A stretch of DNA of 64,000 nt from Vibrio rotiferianus CAIM 577 = LMG 21460 (GTDB taxonomy: Bacteria; Pseudomonadota; Gammaproteobacteria; Enterobacterales; Vibrionaceae), in contig NZ_APHW01000019.1 of NCBI RefSeq assembly GCF_002741985.1, positions 1 to 64,000 on the forward strand, in the 5' to 3' direction. Shown piece after piece: positions 55,872-64,000 of this stretch. Numbering within the stretch: the first letter of the stretch is position 1; every line of letters starts with the position of its first letter. The notes under the pieces are model-generated. The model was not told the DNA's origin. It made no database searches and saw only the letters and a list, made by a program, of their open reading frames with translations. The position numbers were made by a program, and so were the translations under genes.

Positions 55872-58334
55872 TTAAGCTACTTCGATTGGACCACCGAATG
55901 AAGTAACTGGTGGAACTTTACCAGTAAACTTCTCAAAGTCTACGATACATGTGTTCGCAGAAGTCGCCTGTGCTAGCTCAGAAGAGCCGATGTCTTGAGT
56001 TAGTGTGTTAGGGTCACCGTAAGTACAGATTGCACCTACTTTCTCGTTTAGAGGACCGTACCACGCACCTTCTTCAATACGAATAACACCACGTGGGTAG
56101 CTGTCAGTAAGTACAGCACCAGCAAGAAGCTGACCACGGTCGTTAAATACGCGTACCAAGTCACCGTCTTTGATGCCTTTCGCTTTTGCATCAACTGGGT
56201 TGATGTATACAGGCTCACGACCTTGAACAGCGTAAGTTGCACGGAAGTCTTCAGATTCACACATCTGAGAGTGCAGACGCTTGTCTGGGTGACAAGACTG
56301 TAGCCAGTACGGGTGTTTGTCAGAGCCAGGGCCACCGTGTGAACGTTCTGATTTCTCGAACCACATTGGGTGTTCTTGACAGTGTTCGTAACCGTAACGA
56401 CCGATCTTACGAGAAGTGATCTCGATGAAGCCAGAAGGCGTACCCAGTGGGTTGATTTCTGGATCTTGACGGAAGTCAGCGTGACGAACCCAAGGCTTAC
56501 CTTGACCGAAGTCTAGTACGCTCTTCTCCCAGAACTCATCGAATTCTGGCATTTCGAACTTACCGTCGTTCGCTTTCTTACAATCGTTGTACAGGCTGCG
56601 GATCCATTCCATCTCGCTCATGCCACGAGTGTACTCGTCGCGACGACCAAAGCGTTGAGTCAGTTCGCTCATGATTTGGAAGTCTGGCTTAGATTGGAAC
56701 AATGGGTCCACTAGACGATGCATAGCAATCAGACCTTTGTTCGAGTAAGAACCGTACACGTCGATGTCGTTACGTTCCCACTGAGTACATGCTGGAAGCA
56801 CGATATCAGAGAAACGACATGTTGCAGTCCAAGCGAACTCAACCGTTACGACTGTTTGTAGCTTCTGGAACGCTTGCTTCATGCGGTTACGATCTTGGTG
56901 GTGGTGCCATGGGTTACAACCCGAGATCACCATCATCTTGAAGTCCGGAAGCTTAACTTTACCACCGTTGTAGTTGATCTCTTTGCCTGGTTCTAGCAGA
57001 CAGTCGATCCAACGTGCAACAGGGATAGTACGGCTGTAACCGTTAAAGTCGTTGTTATCCCACTTCGGCTTCATACCAGTATCTAGGTTACGAGGGAAAC
57101 CACCAGGGCCCGCGAAACCAGTTGAAGGTACACCGATACTTGAGTAGTGGTGACCGTAAGAGATACCACCGCCAGGTAGACCGATTTGACCAACCATTGC
57201 TGCAACTACTGCTGCTGCCCAGTATGGTTGCTCACCGTGCTCTTGACGTTGGATACACCAACCCATAAGGATCTGTGTACGACCGTTCACCAGCATGCGT
57301 GCGAATTCACGAATCTTGTCCGCTTTCACGCCACAGATAGGTGCAGCCCACTCAGGTGTCTTAACAACTTTATCTTTCGTTTCACCTTGAACGTACTTGA
57401 TGAAGTCTTCGAAACCTAGACAGTAAGTTTCAATAAACTTCTTGTCGTATAGGTCTTCGTTGTACAGCACGTGCGCTACAGCAAGCATGAATGCTACGTC
57501 TGTTAGCGGGTTGATGTACAGGTGGTCGTTCTCTAGGTAACGTTGAGTCTTGTTCTTAACTGGGTCTACAGAAAGAACATTGATCTCGCCTTTCGCTACT
57601 TTTTCTTTCAACTGTGCTAGGTAGTTGAATGATTCGTGCGTTTCACAGTTCCAACCTACTTGTAGGTTTTTCACAGGGTCGTTTGCCCAAAGAACGATGT
57701 TGTCTGAGTTCTCTAGAATTTCTGACCAAGACGTACCTTGTGCATAAACTTCTGTTGAACCAAGTACGTAAGGCATGATGGTTTGACCAGCACCAGTAGA
57801 GTAGTCACCTACTTTAGTGATGAAGTTACCGTGCATACCTACAGCACGTTGCATGTGTGCTGTACAGTTGTTGAACGCACCAGTTTGGTTCCAACCAGTT
57901 TGACCTGCGTGTAGAGCCCATGGACCGTATTCTTTCTGAACACGTTCTAGCTCGCGGTAGAACAGGTCTAGAGCTTCATCCCAAGTTACACGGATGAAAC
58001 GGTTGTTACCGCGCGTTTCAGCGCTATATTTGTGCTTCTTCAGCCAATCTAGACGAACCATTGGGTAACGAACACGTGATGGGCTGTAGATGATGCCCTT
58101 GATGCCGTTCAACATTTCTGTTGGGTTCTGGTCTAGTTCTAGCGGTTTGATCTCTTGAACTTTACCCGCGTAGATGTGGGCGCGGAACGCGCCCCAGTGT
58201 GAACCTGTTACTTTCCAAGTACCAGTAGTCTCAGCTGCGTTTGCAGATGCTGAAGCCAATAAGCTTGGACCGATAACTGACGCTGCACTTGTGGTTGCTA
58301 CACCTTTAAGAAAACTTCTTCGTGTAATAGCCAT
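55872..58334 (-). CDS. torA: Trimethylamine-N-oxide reductase, molybdopterin subunit
   Basis: 820 aa. Twin-arginine signal TRRSFLKG at the N terminus (Tat export, cleavage near ANAAE). Molybdopterin-guanine-dinucleotide oxidoreductase of the DMSO/TMAO reductase family; the Mo ligand is Ser in [11 protein letters not shown] (~residue 190), the pterin-binding [10 protein letters not shown] and [15 protein letters not shown] motifs are present, and the C-terminal domain has [12 protein letters not shown]. It reduces TMAO to trimethylamine in the periplasm as an anaerobic electron acceptor. Last gene of torECA. The chaperone gene torD is not adjacent. Confidence 0.96.
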   Translation of the reverse strand: MAITRRSFLKGVATTSAASVIGPSLLASASANAAETTGTWKVTGSHWGAFRAHIYAGKVQEIKPLELDQNPTEMLNGIKGIIYSPSRVRYPMVRLDWLKKHKYSAETRGNNRFIRVTWDEALDLFYRELERVQKEYGPWALHAGQTGWNQTGAFNNCTAHMQRAVGMHGNFITKVGDYSTGAGQTIMPYVLGSTEVYAQGTSWSEILENSDNIVLWANDPVKNLQVGWNCETHESFNYLAQLKEKVAKGEINVLSVDPVKNKTQRYLENDHLYINPLTDVAFMLAVAHVLYNEDLYDKKFIETYCLGFEDFIKYVQGETKDKVVKTPEWAAPICGVKADKIREFARMLVNGRTQILMGWCIQRQEHGEQPYWAAAVVAAMVGQIGLPGGGISYGHHYSSIGVPSTGFAGPGGFPRNLDTGMKPKWDNNDFNGYSRTIPVARWIDCLLEPGKEINYNGGKVKLPDFKMMVISGCNPWHHHQDRNRMKQAFQKLQTVVTVEFAWTATCRFSDIVLPACTQWERNDIDVYGSYSNKGLIAMHRLVDPLFQSKPDFQIMSELTQRFGRRDEYTRGMSEMEWIRSLYNDCKKANDGKFEMPEFDEFWEKSVLDFGQGKPWVRHADFRQDPEINPLGTPSGFIEITSRKIGRYGYEHCQEHPMWFEKSERSHGGPGSDKHPYWLQSCHPDKRLHSQMCESEDFRATYAVQGREPVYINPVDAKAKGIKDGDLVRVFNDRGQLLAGAVLTDSYPRGVIRIEEGAWYGPLNEKVGAICTYGDPNTLTQDIGSSELAQATSANTCIVDFEKFTGKVPPVTSFGGPIEVA

Positions 58335-58359
58335 TTAATTTACTCCAATCCGACGCTTA

Positions 58360-59544
58360 TTAGTGGTGACCTTCAGCATAATCTGAAGAGTGCTTCTGTA
58401 GGTACTTCAAGATCAGTGCTTCACTGTCTGTATCTAGGTTAACGAACGCTAGCATACCGTCGAACATACCTGGCCATGTGTTCGCATCGAAGTGCGCTTC
58501 AGCAGGTTGTGTGTGACATACAGAACAGTTAGTTTTGTAAGCTTCTTTCGATTTTTCCCATACAGGGTTGATGTCGTTCAGCATAGATTCTTTCTTGATC
58601 CATACCTTCGCAGCGACTTTCTCCCAAGGAAGACCAGTTAGCTCATCAACTTTCTTCTCACCAGCAGTCACAACGTTAGCGTCTGTTGATGCTTCTTTTA
58701 GTAGTGATGCTACTGCAATGTTCTTACCGAAGTCTTCTTGAATTACACGACCGAAGCCTTTCGCTTTACGCCAGCCATCGATTTCGATTTCAACGTAGTC
58801 GCCTTTATCTTCCAGTACTTTAACAGTCGATGCTGGGTTTAGAAGACCAGCTTCTTTAGCACCTTTGTCGTCGAAGTAGATTGGTAGGTGACGAACACTT
58901 ACAAGTTGTTGGCCAACACCGTAGTCAGTGTTTGAAGTCATACCTTCAAGGTCACCAACGATACCGCCAATGCTGTCCATACCAGCTGGTAGGTTGTGCG
59001 CGATACCTTTGTGACAGTCAACACAGCTCTGATCTTTTTCAGCAGCTTGTTTCATTTGGATACGAGCGGTTGGAGACATTTGCTCAAAGTCCATAGACTC
59101 GTAGTTATGACAGTTTTTACACTCTAGAGATTTGTTCGCAGAGAAACGATCCCATTCGTGTTTAGCAAGTTCGATACGACGCTCTTCGAAAACACCCGGT
59201 TCGTCGTAGTTGCCAAATACCTGTGCAAATACTTCTTTAGATGCTTGCATCTTGCGAGCGATCTTATCAGTCCAGTTGTGTGGAACGTGACAGTCTGGAC
59301 AAGTAGCACGAACACCAGAGTGGTTTTTCCAGTGAACTGTGTCTTGCAGTTCAACGTATACGTTGTCACGCATTGTGTGACAACTGATACAGAATTCTTC
59401 TGTGTTGGTAGCTTCTAGGGCTGTGTTAAAGCCACCCCAGAAAATAACACCAGCGATGAAACCGCCCATAGTCAGCACGCCAAGGCTGATATGAACTGCC
59501 GGGCGCGTCATCGTACGCCACAGTTTAATGATTAATGATTTCAT
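58360..59544 (-). CDS. torC: Pentahaem c-type cytochrome TorC
   Basis: 394 aa. N-terminal anchor helix (VHISLGVLTMGGFIAGVIFW) and five CxxCH haem sites: CISCH, CPDCH, CKNCH, CVDCH in the NapC/NirT-like N-terminal domain, and CSVCH near residue 340 in the C-terminal domain. It carries electrons from the menaquinol pool to TorA. It lies 25 bp upstream of torA. Confidence 0.96.
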   Translation of the reverse strand: MKSLIIKLWRTMTRPAVHISLGVLTMGGFIAGVIFWGGFNTALEATNTEEFCISCHTMRDNVYVELQDTVHWKNHSGVRATCPDCHVPHNWTDKIARKMQASKEVFAQVFGNYDEPGVFEERRIELAKHEWDRFSANKSLECKNCHNYESMDFEQMSPTARIQMKQAAEKDQSCVDCHKGIAHNLPAGMDSIGGIVGDLEGMTSNTDYGVGQQLVSVRHLPIYFDDKGAKEAGLLNPASTVKVLEDKGDYVEIEIDGWRKAKGFGRVIQEDFGKNIAVASLLKEASTDANVVTAGEKKVDELTGLPWEKVAAKVWIKKESMLNDINPVWEKSKEAYKTNCSVCHTQPAEAHFDANTWPGMFDGMLAFVNLDTDSEALILKYLQKHSSDYAEGHH

Positions 59545-59594
59545 TATTTGCTCTCTTAAAATCTTTTCAAAAGTGTGGTTATGAGCTCACCGGC

Positions 59595-59774
59595 TTACAT
59601 GCCGTGCGCGCCTGGAGGACCAAAGAAGAACACTTGCAGTGCCCAAACAATAAATCCGTAGCCGCCTACGAAAGCCACACTCAGAATTGGGAAGAGAACA
59701 ACTGCAATGAAGAGGAAAGACTTCCACTCCAGTGAGCGTTTTTCACCACTCTCAACTTTGTTAACATCACTCAT
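59595..59774 (-). CDS. torE: Small membrane protein TorE
   Basis: 59 aa from ATG 59774 (MSDVNKVESGEKRSLEWK), with AGG 8 bp upstream; the longer frame to 59840 lacks support. One membrane helix (SFLFIAVVLFPILSVAFVGGYGFIVWALQVF) and the typical ending FFGPPGAHGM. TorE precedes torC in torECAD operons of Shewanella and Vibrio and has a helix-tail layout resembling NapE; its role is not established. Confidence 0.88.
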   Translation of the reverse strand: MSDVNKVESGEKRSLEWKSFLFIAVVLFPILSVAFVGGYGFIVWALQVFFFGPPGAHGM

Positions 59775-60237
59775 ACATTTGCCTATTTTGTATCTAGTGT
59801 TATGGAAAGCCTGTATTACCAAGCTTAAGTTTTTGTACAATCTCTATTGGAAAATGTTAGACCATACTATTAGTAAGGTTCAATTAAATCCGGCACTTCA
59901 ACCCTTGTTATTCAATACTTTTTTGAGCTCATCCGGATATGTGTTTGATTGATATTCTTTATTAAAAAATATTAATAGATGTGTAAAAATAAGTCTTTTG
60001 TAAATTTGTTAATCATATAACATCAGTATAACTTTGTTTACAATTTTGCGGATTTTTTTGTGCTAGAGAATTACTGATTTTCCGTCTAAATCTAGTATCT
60101 TGTGAAGTTTATGTTAATAAAAACCCACTACTTGAAGGTTATTTTCTCGAAGGAAGATTACGAAAAAGAAGAGTAACTTGATTCATAAAGCAAACGTACT
60201 CCGTTAAAATCACAATGTTGATTTATGGAGAGGATTT
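59775..60237. other. AT-rich divergent intergenic region between torE and fetB-like gene
   Basis: 463 bp, strongly AT-rich, no coding potential. Both promoters must lie here; a TTGATT (60179) and TAAAAT pair precedes the fetB-like gene. I could not find repeats resembling the E. coli TorR decamer or a good FNR site. Confidence 0.5.
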
Positions 60238-61038
60238 ATGGAGCACGTTGTCGATATAAACTGGTTTGAATTAGCACTTTTCAGCCTAATTCTTTTAGTC
60301 CCACTCACAATCAACGCTAGGTACAAACTAGGCATTGCCACAGATACCGCAATGAGTGTCGCCCGCATGACCATTCAGTTGATTCTTGTCGGTGTATATC
60401 TGGAATACCTGTTTAATTTAAACAGTTTGCTGGTGAATCTTCTTTGGCTAGCAATCATGGTTATTGTTGGGGCGATCTCTATTGTTGGTAAAGCAAACTT
60501 ACCCAAAAAACCACTTATGCTGCCCCTAATCACCGGATTAGCATGCAGCTTACTCCCTATCCTTTCCGCTATTATTTTCGGCTTGGTAAAACCCGAACCA
60601 TTCTACAATGCACAATATATGATCCCTTTGGCAGGCATGCTGCTAGGCAACAGCTTGAGCAGCAACATCGTTGCCCTGCAGAACTTATTCACTGCATTCG
60701 AACAAAGAAAATCTGAATATGAAGCCGCTATATCTTTAGGTGCATCCCCCAAATACGCCTCCTTACCTTTTCTTCAGGAAGCGCTTCGTAAATCTCTGGC
60801 CCCAATTCTCGCCTCTATGGCAACGACTGGCTTGGTGACGCTTCCAGGAATGATGACTGGTCAAATCTTAGGTGGTGCTAGCCCAATGGTTGCAATCAAG
60901 TACCAGTTGGTCATCATGCTGGCGATTTTTGTCATGCTGAGTGTGTCTGTCGCGATCACTTTGGAGATGACCCAGAGCTGTGTACAAACCAAAGAAGGCC
61001 TCATAAAAGTGAAGTTTATCAACAAGGAAAAACCGTAA
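60238..61038 (+). CDS. fetB: UPF0014/FetB-like ABC permease, orphan
   Basis: 266 aa with about seven hydrophobic helices. Family signature regions: LRxx-type VARMTIQLILVGVYLEYLF (~40-60), the highly conserved IPLAGMLLGNSLSSN (~130-145), and the ATPase-contact loop EYEAAISLGASPKYASLPFLQEALRKSLAP, then GMMTGQILGGASPMVAIKYQ. In E. coli FetB works with ATPase FetA in iron export or peroxide resistance; no fetA neighbours it here. The ribosome site GGAGAGGA is strong. Confidence 0.87.
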   Translation: MEHVVDINWFELALFSLILLVPLTINARYKLGIATDTAMSVARMTIQLILVGVYLEYLFNLNSLLVNLLWLAIMVIVGAISIVGKANLPKKPLMLPLITGLACSLLPILSAIIFGLVKPEPFYNAQYMIPLAGMLLGNSLSSNIVALQNLFTAFEQRKSEYEAAISLGASPKYASLPFLQEALRKSLAPILASMATTGLVTLPGMMTGQILGGASPMVAIKYQLVIMLAIFVMLSVSVAITLEMTQSCVQTKEGLIKVKFINKEKP

Positions 61039-61120
61039 AACTGGTCACTTTGACATCACATAAGCATCTCATTTTATGAATTTTTCTCGATCCAAAAAGA
61101 TACTCACGATCTTTGAGACA

Positions 61121-61147
61121 GGTTATCCACAGAAAATGTGGATAACC
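61121..61147. promoter_or_regulatory. Inverted pair of consensus DnaA boxes
   Basis: GGTTATCCACA (61121-61131) and TGTGGATAACC (61137-61147) form a perfect palindrome with a GAAAA spacer. Each arm contains TTATCCACA, the strongest DnaA-box sequence. Three GATC sites lie within about 80 bp. There is no T tract, so it is not a normal terminator. Confidence 0.7.
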
Positions 61148-61289
61148 CACACAAACCCATAAGCAACAAGAAACATAGGTGCAACTTTAAGATCAATCTC
61201 TGCTCATCAATCAAACGTTCACGAGTTGGTCATAGAAGCGTCATCTACTCCTCCTAGAGTGCAGTTAACCGACGAAGGGAGAGAGCATC

Positions 61290-61427
61290 ATGGATAGGTT
61301 GGCCACCCACGAAAAGATCGATGACTTAGTGTCAGAAGCAATAGTAGATTGGCTCACACAGGAGCCTGTAGAAATGACGTCCCATTGGATCCCAAATGAG
61401 TTTGGCATCAATGAAGAGCTCGTCTAA
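61290..61427 (+). CDS. Small hypothetical protein (45 aa)
   Basis: 45 codons preceded by an AAGGGAGAGAG ribosome site. The product begins MDRLATHEKIDDLVSEAIVD and is acidic and soluble, with two Trp (VDWLTQEP, SHWIPNEFG). No family recognised. A terminator follows 27 bp downstream of the stop, so it probably has its own transcript. Confidence 0.6.
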   Translation: MDRLATHEKIDDLVSEAIVDWLTQEPVEMTSHWIPNEFGINEELV

Positions 61428-61453
61428 CGAATCAGTTAAAACATTCAGATAAA

Positions 61454-61485
61454 AGAAAGGCAAGCCATAGGGCTTGCCTTTTTTG
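61454..61485 (+). terminator. Bidirectional terminator between small ORF and focA
   Basis: AAGGCAAGCC, loop ATAG, GGCTTGCCTT then TTTT; the A-rich left flank lets it serve focA on the minus strand too. Confidence 0.92.
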
Positions 61486-61489
61486 AAAA

Positions 61490-62350
61490 CTATTTCAGAT
61501 GCTTGTCTTCATCACGTAGGTAGATCATCCAGTACCACATGCCAACGAAGACACCACCACCGATGATATTACCGATCGTCACAGGGATCAGGTTGTTCAT
61601 CAAGAAACCGATCATATTTAGATCCGCGTAGTCAGCGATGTTGGCACCTGTCATTTGCCAGAAAGACTCTGGCGCAAAATACTTAATACCAATCGCCATT
61701 GGCACTTGGAACATGTTCGCAATACAGTGCTCAAAACCAGCAGAAACAAACATCGCGACTGGCAAGATCATTACGGCGATCTTATCAGTTAGAGTGCGAC
61801 CGCTGAACGTCATCCAAACAGCGATACATACTAAAACGTTACACATGATGCCCAATGCGACGGCTTGGAAGAAACCGTGGTGCAACTTATGTTGCGAAAT
61901 AGCCATTGCATTCAAGCCTACTTGACCGCCATCGAACATGTATTGCTTAGTGATCAACATACATACTACCAGCAGTACTGCGCCAACCATGTTGCCGAAG
62001 TAAACCACTAGCCAGTTCTTCATAAGGGCTTTCCATGAAATCTTGCCACTCGCGCGCGCAACGAGTGTAAGTACCGAACTGGTGAACAGTTCACCACCCG
62101 TTACCACAACTAAAATCAAGCCAAGGCTAAACGCCAAGCCACCAATAAGACGTGTAATACCCCAAGGGATATCGCCTGCACCTGTGGTTACCGTTGTGTA
62201 GAAAATAAAAGCAATACCAATGTGAATGCCTGCAGAAATCGCCAGCAGGAAAGATTTCATTGGAGCTTTGGTCGCTTTGCCAACACCTACTTCGGCGGCA
62301 CGTTCAGCAGCCTGAGGCGGTAGTAGTGAGTCAAACTGATTGAAGTTCAT
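61490..62350 (-). CDS. focA: Formate channel FocA
   Basis: 286 aa from ATG 62350 (MNFNQFDSLLPPQAAERAAEVG), which aligns with the E. coli FocA start; the frame reaches 62416 without support. Six membrane helices; FNT signatures GGLAFSLGLILVVVTGGELFTS (~65-86, omega loop), KNWLVVYFGN, the pore His in GFEHCIANMFQVP (~206), and NLIPVTIGNIIGG. It exports or imports formate during fermentation. The usual partner pflB is not adjacent. Highly adapted codons. Confidence 0.93.
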   Translation of the reverse strand: MNFNQFDSLLPPQAAERAAEVGVGKATKAPMKSFLLAISAGIHIGIAFIFYTTVTTGAGDIPWGITRLIGGLAFSLGLILVVVTGGELFTSSVLTLVARASGKISWKALMKNWLVVYFGNMVGAVLLVVCMLITKQYMFDGGQVGLNAMAISQHKLHHGFFQAVALGIMCNVLVCIAVWMTFSGRTLTDKIAVMILPVAMFVSAGFEHCIANMFQVPMAIGIKYFAPESFWQMTGANIADYADLNMIGFLMNNLIPVTIGNIIGGGVFVGMWYWMIYLRDEDKHLK

Positions 62351-62649
62351 GGAAGTGTAACATTTAGAAACAATTAACGAGGCGCGGATAATCGCTCCAT
62401 TTCCAGAGTTTTTCAAGGGCTATTTTTAATGTTTACTATATTTGTTGTTGTTGAGACGGTAATCGATAAAACTCAACTATGAGTTCTTACCCTAACCATC
62501 AAGTATTTTTTGTTCGCATGTTTACTATCGAATAAAAATCCCGCGTTATATCAGCCCTATAGCGCTACACTTAACACTTCTAACGGATTTCTATTGCCCA
62601 ACCTCTATTTTCAGACTAGCTTGGATAAAAAAGTACGAAGGAATTACCT

Positions 62650-62886
62650 ATGAAATATTCTGCTGACCATATCGCTGAACTGAACCTGCTTCTTCAATTC
62701 GATCTAAGCAGCGCAGCAACTGGCATTAAAGTTCACAAAGAAGCATCTGAAGAGATGCACGCAGCAGTATCACGTCTGTATGCAAAACAGCTATGTACTC
62801 AGCCTGATGGTGGTTATCTAACCGATGAAGGCATCGAAATCGCGGAACATGCCGACAAAATCCTACGTGTGCTTTCTGCCGAATAG
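62650..62886 (+). CDS. TIGR02647-family protein
   Basis: 78 aa with the family pattern: HIAELNLLLQFDLSS near the N terminus, GIKVHKEA, and DGGYLTDEGIEIAEHADKILRVL at the end. It looks like a small winged-helix protein. Function unknown. Monocistronic, terminator at 62916. Confidence 0.85.
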   Translation: MKYSADHIAELNLLLQFDLSSAATGIKVHKEASEEMHAAVSRLYAKQLCTQPDGGYLTDEGIEIAEHADKILRVLSAE

Positions 62887-62915
62887 CAATAAACAAAGCC
62901 TCGAGTTCCTAACAA

Positions 62916-62945
62916 GAAAAAGCCACCATTTTGGTGGCTTTTTTA
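62916..62945 (+). terminator. Terminator of the TIGR02647 gene
   Basis: AAAAGCCACCA and TGGTGGCTTTT stem followed by T residues; also faces the convergent PACE gene. Confidence 0.92.
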
Positions 62946-62963
62946 TCACGTCATTTATCGACC

Positions 62964-63386
62964 CTAAGCAATGAGTTTTCTAAACTTTCCAAATGGTTGG
63001 ATTCTGTCATACGCCCAGTTAAAGCCTGTTGCATAAAACAAGAAGAAGATTAAGAAACCAGCTTCTAGCGCTAGAGCCTGCAATAGCGTGATTTGTAAAA
63101 ACCAAGCGATGACCGGAATCGTAATAAAGATCAACCCTCCTTCAAAACCAATCGTATGGCCAATGCGCATCATTAAGCTTCGCTCTTCTCGGTTTGAACC
63201 AAACCACTTATCGAAGTAAAGGTTGTAAATGTAGTTCCATACGACCGTGTACAGGCTCAAGCCGATTCCTACCACTGCTAAATCACTTGACCCCTTCCCT
63301 GTGATCAAGGATGTCACTGGTACAATGATCGCTAGCGCAATCATTTCGAATAATACTGCGTGAAAAATACGTTCGTTACGAGTCAT
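62964..63386 (-). CDS. PACE-family efflux transporter (AceI-like)
   Basis: 140 aa with four membrane helices in two tandem BTP-type pairs. The key acidic residue of helix 1 is present in RIFHAVLFEMIALAI (Glu14), the site that in AceI couples protons to chlorhexidine export; the second pair begins RIGHTIGFEGG. WNYIYNLYFDKWF lies between. It probably exports biocides or short diamines. Divergent from a LysR gene that is its likely regulator. Confidence 0.88.
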   Translation of the reverse strand: MTRNERIFHAVLFEMIALAIIVPVTSLITGKGSSDLAVVGIGLSLYTVVWNYIYNLYFDKWFGSNREERSLMMRIGHTIGFEGGLIFITIPVIAWFLQITLLQALALEAGFLIFFLFYATGFNWAYDRIQPFGKFRKLIA

Positions 63387-63423
63387 GATTATTTACCTAA
63401 ATAGTTCTACTCAATGACGCGCA

Positions 63424-63449
63424 TTTTATCTATTATTAAGATGATAAAA
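63424..63449. promoter_or_regulatory. Inverted repeat between PACE and LysR genes
   Basis: TTTTATC (63424-63430) and GATAAAA (63443-63449), centred about 40 bp from each start codon. Suits a LysR-type operator (T-N11-A style), unassigned. Confidence 0.5.
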
Positions 63450-63475
63450 AGTTAGATACCATCGGTATAAGCGAT

Positions 63476-64000
63476 ATGTTTACTATTGAACAATTACAGG
63501 CTTTTGTTGCCACGTCAGAAGTCGGTTCTTTTTCCGCAGCAGCTAGGAAGCTTGGCCGAGCTCAGTCTGTGGTGAGCCAACATATAATGAATATGGAACT
63601 CGATTGCGGCGTCGACTTGTTCGATCGCTCGGGTCGCTACCCCAAGTTAACTGAAAAAGGCCAAGAGCTTTTACCTTATGCATTGGCAACCATCAGCCAG
63701 TTGAACCGACTTAACAATAAAGCTTGCCAGCTATTTTCACCACAAGCGACACAGTTCATCCTCGCTGTCGATGAGGGAATTCCACTTACTAACCTCCCTA
63801 AAGCACTCAAAAAACTTGAGCAGCAATTCCCAGATATCCAAGTTGAATGTTTGACGGGCTCAAGCCCAGACATCATCGAGTTGGTAAAATCAGGAAGAGC
63901 AACAACAGGCATCATTCTCAGCGACCTACAAATGCCGGAAAATATTGACTTCTCGAATCTGGGAAATATTGGATTTGATGTTTTCATTTCTTCAAAACAT
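63476..64000 (+). CDS. LysR-family transcriptional regulator (3' end outside window)
   Basis: 175 codons visible, still open at the window end. Winged HTH at residues 2-60: FTIEQLQAFVATSEVGSFSAAARKLG followed by AQSVVSQHIMNMELDCGVDLFDRSG, where the unusual H in place of R/A in the recognition helix (VVSQHI) is noteworthy. The effector domain starts near 90 (FILAVDEGIP). Divergent from the PACE efflux gene, which it probably controls in response to an exported compound. Confidence 0.9.
   Translation, partial: MFTIEQLQAFVATSEVGSFSAAARKLGRAQSVVSQHIMNMELDCGVDLFDRSGRYPKLTEKGQELLPYALATISQLNRLNNKACQLFSPQATQFILAVDEGIPLTNLPKALKKLEQQFPDIQVECLTGSSPDIIELVKSGRATTGIILSDLQMPENIDFSNLGNIGFDVFISSKH

Noticed and set aside
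1..64000. CRISPR array, tRNA, rRNA or prophage
   Set aside because: No regularly spaced repeats, no tRNA-like cloverleaf or rRNA sequence, and no phage structural or integrase genes were seen.

Overview
The window looks like chromosomal DNA of a marine Vibrio, most like the Harveyi clade; this is inferred from gene content, moderate GC and synteny, not from any search. Supporting traits are torECA (TMAO respiration), the psp-sap neighbourhood, rplY standing alone with a structured leader, a Mn-type pyrophosphatase, hcp-hcr next to norR, and Vibrio-style hairpin repeats. There are no rRNA or tRNA genes and no CRISPR array.

Layout. 1-0.9 kb: 3' part of an IS4-family transposase. 0.9-9 kb: a DedA-LssY/glycosyltransferase pair, rplY, two acetyltransferases, a UshA-type lipoprotein nucleotidase, two tiny coupled genes, DUF1289 and META genes. 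8.9-11.7 kb: a SulP transporter, an unknown membrane protein and a 262-bp MITE flanked by CTAG. 11.9-23.3 kb: a two-component system with a PhnD-like sensor, divergent from a rhodanese / flavin-FeS oxidoreductase / CCG-domain protein / TVP38 operon, followed by a YnjBCD-like ABC transporter and a YnjF-like phosphatidyltransferase. I read this as one sulfur-compound locus and the best candidate for an undescribed system. 23.4-28.5 kb: a 50-aa membrane protein, a frameshifted norR, and hcp-hcr with a sigma-54 promoter.

28.6-37.5 kb: methyltransferase, pseudouridine synthase, chemoreceptor, NSS transporter, cls, metC and tag. 37.5-42.8 kb: an RND efflux operon with two adaptors, the first frameshifted. 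42.9-51 kb: pspABC, divergent pspF, then sapABCDF. 51-55.7 kb: DUF2750, ppaC, a PF11449 putative manganese transporter with two Fur-like boxes, and a GH36 glycosidase. 55.9-59.8 kb: torECA. 60.2-64 kb: an orphan fetB-like permease, a perfect inverted pair of DnaA boxes, a 45-aa ORF, focA, a TIGR02647 protein, and a PACE efflux gene divergent from a LysR gene cut by the window end.

The genes are mostly housekeeping plus anaerobic and nitrosative-stress physiology: hcp/hcr/norR, torECA, focA, and a perfect NarP-type 7-2-7 site in the sulfur-locus control region. Both broken genes, norR and the first RND adaptor, are explained by one missing base where GGC would restore the frame. That could be sequencing error rather than true decay.
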